From Paenibacillus agilis (GTDB taxonomy: Bacteria > Bacillota > Bacilli > Paenibacillales > Paenibacillaceae), in contig NZ_VNJK01000002.1 of NCBI RefSeq assembly GCF_007786455.1, positions 372,001 to 436,000 of the forward strand: 64,000 nt of DNA, given 5' to 3'. The position numbers were made by a program, and so were the translations under genes. Shown here piece by piece: positions 57,516 to 64,000 of this stretch. The first letter of the stretch is position 1, and the number at the start of each line of letters is the position of its first letter. The notes beneath the pieces were generated by a model. It was not told where the DNA came from, ran no database searches, and saw only the letters and a program-made list of their open reading frames with translations.

Positions 57516-58122
57516 GTGGCTGGAATGGGCAAAACAAATCCAAGCAATAGCCCAAACAGGACTCACCTATACGCAAAATGAGTATGATATCGAGCGGTAC
57601 GAGGCTTTACGAGACATAAGTATCGATATTTTAGCGAACCATACTTTTACCGATAAAGAGAAAATTGCACTTACCTTCGCCAGCGATCTCGGCTACGCCA
57701 CTCCGAAAGTGGATATTCGCGGCGTGGTATTTAGAGACAATAAGATTCTTCTTATTCGTGAAAAAATAGATGGCGCATGGGCGCTGCCCGGCGGTTGGGC
57801 AGATATCGGTTTCTCACCATCCGAGATTGCAGTAAAAGAGGTTAAAGAAGAATCAGGCTTTGATGTTGTACCCATCCGCCTGTTGGCGGTCTTGGACAAG
57901 AAGTTTCATAACCATCCACCTGAACCTTACCATGTCTATAAGCTGTTTATTCGGTGTGAAATTGTTGGCGGTGAAGCGGCAGCAGGGTTGGAGACAAGCG
58001 CAGTTGAATTTTTCGAGGTGGATCATCTGCCAGAGCTATCACTTGAGCGAAATACAGCTCAACAGATTAGGACGATGTTCGAATTTCTTGAGCATCCAGA
58101 TAAGCCCGTCATTTTGGATTAA
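57505..58122 (+). CDS. Nudix hydrolase with N-terminal ADP-ribose-type domain
   Basis: 205 residues from ATG at 57505 (AAAGAGG nine bases upstream). The Nudix box reads GGWADIGFSPSEIAVKEVKEESGFD; the first Glu of the GX5E motif is Phe and REUXEE is KEVKEE, as seen in the family with the PF12535-type N-terminal domain (about residues 1-65). It hydrolyses nucleoside diphosphate-linked compounds. Overlaps the HAD phosphatase gene. Confidence 0.9.
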   Translation: MDIKWLEWAKQIQAIAQTGLTYTQNEYDIERYEALRDISIDILANHTFTDKEKIALTFASDLGYATPKVDIRGVVFRDNKILLIREKIDGAWALPGGWADIGFSPSEIAVKEVKEESGFDVVPIRLLAVLDKKFHNHPPEPYHVYKLFIRCEIVGGEAAAGLETSAVEFFEVDHLPELSLERNTAQQIRTMFEFLEHPDKPVILD

Positions 58123-58133
58123 GAAATGGACAG

Positions 58134-58204
58134 CTAAAAAGAACCAAGCATTCGAACAGAGGAAGACCATCTCCACACTCCGAATGGTTGGTTCTTTTTA
58201 CTAT
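58134..58204 (+). terminator. Terminator after the Nudix gene
   Basis: AAAAAGAACCAA pairs with TTGGTTCTTTTT, with an inner GCATTCG/CGAATG stem. Confidence 0.85.
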
Positions 58205-58253
58205 ATCTACACTACAAGGTAGGCATTCTAATATAGGAGCTATTGGGGATTAT

Positions 58254-59177
58254 TTAGTCTATCGTAATGCCTGCGCTTGCTAATCCAGAAAGAACAGAGC
58301 CAAAAAAAGTGCCTAATGTGTTAGGGATGACAATAAGAAGCAGCTTATCTCCAGGTACTACAGGGATATTTTGAACACTCACACCACTCGCATTATCTCC
58401 AGGGGCAACGTTACTAAAGTTGGGTGCCAATGCTAATGGTGTCCCGACTGGATTATAGATATTGCTAGTAGCTGGCGCAAGATATAGCTGCATATTAACT
58501 TGTAAAATCCCCGGTAAAAGTCCCTGAGATATGACGAAGAAGAAGCCAGCTAGCGATGTAATCGTACCCGCTCGAGGAACAACAAAGCCGAAGTTGGGAA
58601 CATTGGGCAATCCAATCGTTATGGAACCGCCCGGGGTCACACTTATCGCTTGTGCAGTTCCAAATGACAGCATTCCTCCATCTACAATTGGGCCATCTGC
58701 AGCGGTAATTAAATCAATGACATCATTCCCTGAAGCATAAGGGATGACAGCTCCTATACCGATGGCTGTTGCTCCTGTGGGGCCAGTGACCCCAGTTGCA
58801 CCAGTTATACCTGTAGCTCCTGTAAGCCCCGTGGCTCCTGTAGTACCTGTGAGGCCTATGGCCCCAGTTATCCCCGTATTTCCAGTTACTCCAGTGGCAC
58901 CTACAGCTCCTGCTGGCCCCGTTGCTCCAGTCACTCCTGTAATTCCAATTCCCGTAGGGCCAGTGGTGCCCGTAATGCTTAAACCTGACGGACCCGTTGT
59001 ACCTGTAACGCCCGCTATTCCTGCTGGCCCTTGAGGACCTTGCGGTCCAGGAGGTCCGGGAATTCGTTTTTTTACTACTTTAATGATCACTTTTTTGCAT
59101 ATTTTATGCCGTTTAAGCTTAACTTTACATCGATGGCCTTTTTTAAAGGTTTTTCGGTGCTTTCTTGGATCAGACAC
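58254..59177 (-). CDS. Collagen-like triplet-repeat protein with BclA/BclB-type C-terminal domain
   Basis: 307 residues, GTG start at 59177 with a purine-rich GGGGGGA site. A very basic N-terminus (about 1-38, [18 protein letters not shown]) precedes [13 protein letters not shown] and Gly-X-Thr triplets to about residue 138. The C-terminal domain (about 140-307, [31 protein letters not shown]) resembles the exosporium glycoproteins BclA and BclB, a trimeric jelly-roll. The Thr-rich triplets are likely O-glycosylation sites. Probably a spore-surface filament; no signal peptide, as in BclA. Confidence 0.88.
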   Translation of the reverse strand: MSDPRKHRKTFKKGHRCKVKLKRHKICKKVIIKVVKKRIPGPPGPQGPQGPAGIAGVTGTTGPSGLSITGTTGPTGIGITGVTGATGPAGAVGATGVTGNTGITGAIGLTGTTGATGLTGATGITGATGVTGPTGATAIGIGAVIPYASGNDVIDLITAADGPIVDGGMLSFGTAQAISVTPGGSITIGLPNVPNFGFVVPRAGTITSLAGFFFVISQGLLPGILQVNMQLYLAPATSNIYNPVGTPLALAPNFSNVAPGDNASGVSVQNIPVVPGDKLLLIVIPNTLGTFFGSVLSGLASAGITID

Positions 59178-59343
59178 CGTATCGTCCCCCCTTCTCCGTT
59201 TTACTTACCAGCATTTTATTGGGTAAGAAGACAATTCGGTTGGACATCTGTACCTTTCACTAATGATTTTTCTGTGTCACTTGTCCATTTCCATAGACAA
59301 AGGCCGCCCCAAACAGGGCGACCTCTTCTAGTCAATTTTCAAA

Positions 59344-60198
59344 TTATTGTTTTTTTACAACAGGAATCCACAGCTCATTTTTATTTTCTTCTGGCGGCAA
59401 ATAACTCTCAATCGCAGGCAAGTTAGCAAGATCGTAGGAAGATACCGGCAGCCAATCCGTATATAATCGTTTCCAACTTTCTTGGATGTTCTGTGGTGCC
59501 CCAGTCGATTCAAAAACAGCCCAGGTTGCTGCTGGAATAACAATTTTAACTAATCCGTCAGGGACTTCTTGATCCGATGCAATCGCCATGTAGTAGTCGA
59601 ATCCATCATTTTTCCCCCATTGCCCACTTGCGCAAACGCCTAGAATACCACTAATTTTGTTCGACTCATTTCGAATAGATAACAGCGTTTCAAATAGCCC
59701 TTTCCCTTGTACCTCCACCCATAACTGCGGAATGACCTGATACGAATCTTTATGGCTCACATGCTCTTTCTGGCCAATAATGGTGAAGCTCCCCACTTCT
59801 TCAATTCGGTAATCCATAGCGACGACTCCTTTAATGGAAATTTGAAAGGACAAGCGTGGATAGGCTTTGAGCTGCGTCCCTACACTACGTGCTGCCGTTG
59901 GTGTAGTGCCATGTAATTGTTGAAAAGCTCGCGTAAACGCTTCTGGCGAATCGTATCCGTACTTGAGTGCAAGATCAATCACCTTCTCCTGACTATTTTG
60001 CAGCTCAAAAGCAGCGAGAGTCAGACGGCGGCGTCTTATATATTCTGATACAGGGACTTCGGTAATAAACGAGAACATCCTTTGAAAGTGATACGTAGAA
60101 CAGCATGCCACTTTCGCTACTTCTGAGTAAGCAATGTCTTCCGTAATATGTTCCTCAATATAATTGATGGCTTCATTCATTCTCGCGACCCAATCCAT
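59344..60198 (-). CDS. AraC-family regulator with GyrI-like effector domain
   Basis: 284 residues from ATG at 60198 (AAGGAAGG eight bases upstream). Two helix-turn-helix motifs of the AraC type (YSEVAKVACCSTYHFQRMFSF and VIDLALKYGYDSPEAFTRAFQQLHGTTP, cited in parts) span about 12-105. The C-terminal ~160 residues are a GyrI-like/SOUL domain that binds small hydrophobic molecules. SAM: such regulators control efflux pumps in response to drugs. No target gene is adjacent. Confidence 0.9.
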   Translation of the reverse strand: MDWVARMNEAINYIEEHITEDIAYSEVAKVACCSTYHFQRMFSFITEVPVSEYIRRRRLTLAAFELQNSQEKVIDLALKYGYDSPEAFTRAFQQLHGTTPTAARSVGTQLKAYPRLSFQISIKGVVAMDYRIEEVGSFTIIGQKEHVSHKDSYQVIPQLWVEVQGKGLFETLLSIRNESNKISGILGVCASGQWGKNDGFDYYMAIASDQEVPDGLVKIVIPAATWAVFESTGAPQNIQESWKRLYTDWLPVSSYDLANLPAIESYLPPEENKNELWIPVVKKQ

Positions 60199-60559
60199 CC
60201 ACATCACCTTCCTTTCGAAACTTACTATATCGTGCTTTAAAGCTTGCAGCCGTGCATTTGATGCACCAAAATGCAAGGATATGTTTTTTCAAAAATGGAT
60301 GAGATCCAACAACGAATGTAAATAACTCATAGCATCTGTGATTTAGTATGTATTTCGTTCAAGACCGTAAAAAACCTTTATCCCCTCCACATTGCTGCGA
60401 TCACCCAATAAGTTGAAAACGAATGGAGGAAAATGAGACAATAACAATAACGTGGATAAGAAAGCACAGATTCTCAAACAATCACAATCATGTAGGTATC
60501 CTTTGTACGAATCATAGCTATCACGAAAATAGACATCTTGGGTAAAGGGGAAAATACGT
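60199..60559. other. Intergenic region, no confident feature
   Basis: No gene, terminator or riboswitch was recognised between the divergent AraC and Dph6-like genes. A palindromic GCTTTAAAGC lies near 60236. Confidence 0.4.
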
Positions 60560-61276
60560 ATGACGGAAGCTAACATTAACAACTGGAGAAATGGAGCCGC
60601 TGGACGCAAGTTTATCGCTTCGTTTAGTGGAGGGAAAGATAGCGTCTTAGCACTGTATAAAGCGATGAAAGTCGGAGAACCATTAGGGCTCATCGTTATG
60701 CTTGAAGAGGAAGGGAAACGCTCCCGCTCCCACGGCATGCCGCCTGAACTTATCCGCGCACAAGCCGAATCGATAGGCTTGCCCGTATTTACAGCGGCGG
60801 CAAGCTGGGCAGATTATGAAGCCGTCTTTATCGATCTTCTGGAGCAGGCAAAGCAGCAAGGTGCCGAAGTGTTAGTAACGGGCGACTTGGATATGCCTGC
60901 TCACGGCTGCTGGCAGGATGGCATTACACAGCGAGTGGGAATGAAGCTCGGCATGCCCCTTTGGGAAATGGATCATCGCGAAGCTGTCGATGAGTTTATT
61001 AATCTAGGGTTTGTTACAGTTGTTGTCACGGTGAATCTATCATTAGGGATGACAGAAGACGATCTTGGGCGAACGCTAACGCATGAATATGTGAAAGAAC
61101 TTGAAGCGCGTGGCATCGACCCTTGCGGAGAAGGCGGAGAGTTCCATACGACGGTCATCGATGGACCTATTTTCAAACATCCTATTCCTGTTCGTAAATG
61201 TGAGATACTAAGGCATGAAAACTATGCCTTTCTTCCGTTAGAGCTAGATGAAGCGAACAGAATATGTGGCTCATAA
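60560..61276 (+). CDS. Dph6-like ATP pyrophosphatase (diphthine--ammonia ligase family)
   Basis: 238 residues. The PP-loop SGGKDSVLALYKA gives the ATP-pyrophosphatase fold; EGGEFHTTVIDGP near the C-terminus is the second family signature. Archaeal and eukaryotic Dph6 makes diphthamide on EF-2, but bacteria lack that pathway; bacterial members have other, mostly unknown, amidation substrates. AAAGGGG lies ahead of the ATG. Single gene. Confidence 0.88.
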   Translation: MTEANINNWRNGAAGRKFIASFSGGKDSVLALYKAMKVGEPLGLIVMLEEEGKRSRSHGMPPELIRAQAESIGLPVFTAAASWADYEAVFIDLLEQAKQQGAEVLVTGDLDMPAHGCWQDGITQRVGMKLGMPLWEMDHREAVDEFINLGFVTVVVTVNLSLGMTEDDLGRTLTHEYVKELEARGIDPCGEGGEFHTTVIDGPIFKHPIPVRKCEILRHENYAFLPLELDEANRICGS

Positions 61277-61316
61277 CCTATAAGAGCTCGAAGTACCCAC
61301 TGTTGAAATCACACAT

Positions 61317-61341
61317 AAGCCATCCTGATTAGGATGGCTTC
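61317..61341. terminator. Bidirectional terminator
   Basis: AAGCCATCCT and AGGATGGCTT are perfect complements around GATT, between convergent genes. Confidence 0.75.
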
Positions 61342-61390
61342 TATCATTTCTTGCCTATATTCCTTGTTTATATGGTAATTGATAAAACGG

Positions 61391-63238
61391 CTAACACTTA
61401 CGCAAATAAAAATAGAATTGAACACCATCTTCTGTATTTTCAACGCCGTACGGTACATGGTGGAGCTCAAGAATATTTTTGGAAATCGCAAGTCCGAGTC
61501 CGGTTCCGCCCTGAATCCGTTGACGAGATGAATCCCCCCGATAGAAACGGTCCCACACTTTATCCAACTGAGAAGGCGGAATATGAACCCCTTTGTTCTC
61601 GATACTTACTTTTATGAACTCGCCCTCTTCGACAGTCAAAATATACAATTGCTCTCCTTCTGGCGTATAACGAATAGCATTCGTCATAAAGTTAGTAATG
61701 ACCTGTTCAATGCGGAGCTGATTCGCTTCAACGGTTAAAGGTATAAGCTGTATATGGACGCGAAGTTGCTTCTTTTCCAACTCCGGTGCAAGCTGTTCAC
61801 ATATATAGGCTATGATCGTATCAAGCTGGAACACATCCATCTCCATCTTGAACGTGCCGGATTCAAACTTAGCCAACTCCAACATATCCACGATCATCAA
61901 GTCCATTTTATCGACTTCTTTCACCATCGCCTCAAAATAATGCTCTCGTTTATGCTGGGCAACCCCGTCTCGCAGTATAGAAATGCAGCTTTTCATAATG
62001 CTTAAAGGCGTCTTCAATTCATGGGATACACCAGCAATAAATTCTTTCCTTGTATTCTCTAACTGCTTCTCCTTCTCAATATCTCGCTGCAACTGCTCTA
62101 TATAAGAATGTAACGTCTGCGAAAGCTGATTAATATTGGACGACAGGTCACCAATCTCGTCTTTCGATCGGATAGACAACTGTTCAGAGAAGTCCAGATT
62201 CGCAATTTTTTCGGTAGTACTATTGATTCGTAAGAGCGGCTTAGCTATCTTTTTGGAGTAATAAAAGGAGACGAGAACGACCAGCAGCAGCGCAAGTGCA
62301 ATAACATATCCATAGTACTCCTCTAGCATTTGTACAGCTTCATCAACGGGCTGCAAGGATGCCATTGCGAACAAATAAACTGTTGAACTATCACTACCGC
62401 GGATCGGTTTAATAAATAGTTTATACTTCACATTATTGTGCACCCTATCTAGCATTTTCATCGAATTGATGTGCATATCATTCACAGCATCTTCGTCCTG
62501 CAATAAGTCTGCTTGGAATTGTTTAATTTCCCCCATAAATAGGGCATCATCATACATCAGGCTCGAAACATTATTCTCTTCCGGAATCCGGATTTCGGTA
62601 ATTGTTCCATACATGAATACGATTGAACCATTAAGTATATTTTCTTTAACTCTCTTGTCATCGGTTACTTGCCCAAAATGCTCATTACCCCAAGAGTAAT
62701 TACCTAGATCTGGGGATCTAATCCGCACAGGGACATATGTCTCATCCTTATTTATTGCTATAACAGTAACTTCTGATCCTACGTGAAAGATCGATGAATC
62801 AGCAGCTACTTTCTCTGTGCTGACCAGATTGTAAAGGGGAATACGAATAATTTCATCAGAGATCACGTTTTTAACACCATCAGTGCGCTCATATTTGACG
62901 CCTTCAGAGGGCTTGCTTTGCCTAGTATAAGAATCTAGCTTAACCTTCACATAAAAGTCATCCGCACCCCGCAAGTTACCGTGGCTATCGAGCGTCGTAA
63001 TCCATGTATTATTGTCCCGATAGAACTCTTGCTCCAGCCTCTGTATGGCAGGTGTGTTTCCATTGGCATTTACATAATCGCGCTCGAACAATTGTATGTT
63101 AGCTTGAATATCATCCAGTTTGCGATTCTCATAATACTGTTTGAAGAAAAATGATTGTCCAACATACACGGTTGCTAAAATAAGCATACATAATGCTGTC
63201 GTTAAAAAAAACAGCTTCCAGACGATCCCTACTCTCAT
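61391..63238 (-). CDS. Two-component sensor histidine kinase
   Basis: 615 residues. Membrane helices at about 8-30 and 311-329 enclose an extracellular sensor of about 280 residues, larger than usual and not assigned to a family. HAMP domain follows, then the phosphoacceptor His406 in AGVSHELKTPLSIM, the N box NFMTNAIRYTPEG and the G box GTGLGLAISKN. Stop-start overlap (ATGA) with the response regulator gene places them in one operon. Signal unknown. Confidence 0.92.
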   Translation of the reverse strand: MRVGIVWKLFFLTTALCMLILATVYVGQSFFFKQYYENRKLDDIQANIQLFERDYVNANGNTPAIQRLEQEFYRDNNTWITTLDSHGNLRGADDFYVKVKLDSYTRQSKPSEGVKYERTDGVKNVISDEIIRIPLYNLVSTEKVAADSSIFHVGSEVTVIAINKDETYVPVRIRSPDLGNYSWGNEHFGQVTDDKRVKENILNGSIVFMYGTITEIRIPEENNVSSLMYDDALFMGEIKQFQADLLQDEDAVNDMHINSMKMLDRVHNNVKYKLFIKPIRGSDSSTVYLFAMASLQPVDEAVQMLEEYYGYVIALALLLVVLVSFYYSKKIAKPLLRINSTTEKIANLDFSEQLSIRSKDEIGDLSSNINQLSQTLHSYIEQLQRDIEKEKQLENTRKEFIAGVSHELKTPLSIMKSCISILRDGVAQHKREHYFEAMVKEVDKMDLMIVDMLELAKFESGTFKMEMDVFQLDTIIAYICEQLAPELEKKQLRVHIQLIPLTVEANQLRIEQVITNFMTNAIRYTPEGEQLYILTVEEGEFIKVSIENKGVHIPPSQLDKVWDRFYRGDSSRQRIQGGTGLGLAISKNILELHHVPYGVENTEDGVQFYFYLRKC

Positions 63239-63915
63239 ACGCTTGCCTCGAACTTATAACCAATGCGCACGACCGTTTTGATAAGCTTGCCCTTACTGCC
63301 AAGCTTGCCCCGTATATTTCGAATATGTGTATTTACCGTGCGATCATCACCTGAGCTCTCGTACCCCCAAATCTTCGTAATCAATTGCTCTCTAGTAATA
63401 ACAATCCCTTCGTTCACCATCAAATAAGACAAAATCTCAAACTCGGTATAGGTGAAGCTGATACTAGCACCGTCAATCATCACCATCCGTGAAGCATTAT
63501 CGATACACACACCGCCATATATCAAAGTATCTGATAACGCTGTAGTTGTTCGAGCTCGGCTGTCGAGTAGACGCTTAGCCCGGGCTAACAGGACGGGTGG
63601 ACTGTAGGGCTTCGTCACATAATCATCCGCCCCTAGTTCAAAGCCTAGGAGCGTATCATCTTCGTCCACCCGCGCAGTTAGCATAATGATTGGGACGTCC
63701 GAACTTTTACGAATACGCCTGCATACAGACCATCCATCGAGTTCTGGTAGCATAATATCTAGCACGATCAAGTCCACTTGGTGCTCTTGAAACAAGGCTA
63801 AGCCTACCTTGCCATCAGATGCTTCCAACACGTCATAGCCATCGTTTATAAAGTAATCTTTTGCAATTTCCCGTAATATTGGTTCATCTTCAACGATTAG
63901 AATGGTCTTTGGCAT
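63235..63915 (-). CDS. OmpR-family response regulator
   Basis: 226 residues. The receiver domain carries the phospho-acceptor Asp53 in VLDIMLPELDGW and Lys in VTKPYSP near residue 102. The C-terminal winged helix shows FTYTEFEILSYLM and TREQLITKIWGYE. First gene of the two-component operon; AGGAG lies eight bases before the ATG. Regulated genes are not evident nearby. Confidence 0.93.
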   Translation of the reverse strand: MPKTILIVEDEPILREIAKDYFINDGYDVLEASDGKVGLALFQEHQVDLIVLDIMLPELDGWSVCRRIRKSSDVPIIMLTARVDEDDTLLGFELGADDYVTKPYSPPVLLARAKRLLDSRARTTTALSDTLIYGGVCIDNASRMVMIDGASISFTYTEFEILSYLMVNEGIVITREQLITKIWGYESSGDDRTVNTHIRNIRGKLGSKGKLIKTVVRIGYKFEASV

Positions 63916-64000
63916 CGTGATAACTCCTAACCCTAGGTTGTGATATCTGTATTATACCAGCACATAGAAGCCATCTCCCTACCACCTGATCTTTACACTA

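Overview
The window looks like a chromosomal segment of a low-to-medium-GC, spore-forming member of the Bacillota, most likely Paenibacillus or a close relative. The signs are strong AGGAGG-type ribosome binding sites, frequent TTG/GTG starts, many intrinsic terminators with U-tracts, a BclA-like collagen-repeat surface protein, YitT, HxlR and LysR families, and a consensus Fur box. No rRNA, tRNA, insertion sequence, prophage or CRISPR array was seen. This is inference from content; no database was searched.

Layout. 1-9.5 kb: amino-acid permease, a two-gene threonine/serine exporter, a CapA-like protein, a class C serine hydrolase with a MarR regulator, a nitroreductase behind a palindromic operator, a trypsin-like peptidase and an AlkD-like protein. 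9.6-16.1 kb: ArsR/SRPBCC pair, a peptidoglycan-binding protein with a long Gly-Gln repeat, a GNAT protein, a macrolide phosphotransferase behind an elaborate leader, an Lrp regulator and an acidic secreted protein. 16.3-17.8 kb: a sigma/anti-sigma pair.

17.9-25.6 kb is the most unusual part. It holds a CDP-alcohol phosphatidyltransferase, a pyruvate-phosphate-dikinase-like phosphotransferase, a UbiA-type prenyltransferase, a homologue of archaeal CDP-archaeol synthase, and an HMG-CoA reductase fused to an APH/choline-kinase-type domain. The later steps of archaeal membrane-lipid synthesis (prenyl transfer to a polar acceptor, CTP activation, head-group exchange) are all represented by family, next to the mevalonate-forming enzyme. 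I read this as a possible isoprenoid-phospholipid pathway in a bacterium; substrates are unknown.

25.7-41 kb: GH20 hexosaminidase, a small abundant-looking protein, an RlmN-like radical SAM enzyme, a secreted beta-propeller with a stalk-domain protein, YitT, a saccharopine-dehydrogenase-like protein behind duplicated operators, a ring-cleaving dioxygenase and an isochorismatase-fold hydrolase sharing MhqR-like boxes, an SDR, a GIY-YIG protein and a second sigma/anti-sigma pair. 41-45.4 kb is an iron locus: ferredoxin-NADP reductase divergent from a siderophore-binding lipoprotein and two permeases around a perfect Fur box. 45.5-64 kb: three SDRs with a LysR regulator, a second serine hydrolase, a methyltransferase behind an erm-like leader peptide, an HxlR/quinone-reductase pair with matching operators, a sulfatase, HAD and Nudix enzymes, the collagen-like protein, an AraC regulator, a Dph6-like ATPase and a two-component system.

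Two themes recur. One is drug-inducible control at ribosome-monitored leaders: the macrolide phosphotransferase leader near 14.6-15.0 kb and the methyltransferase leader near 51.1-51.3 kb. The other is electrophile/quinone stress: nitroreductase, dioxygenase, isochorismatase-fold hydrolase and quinone reductase, each with a nearby palindromic operator.
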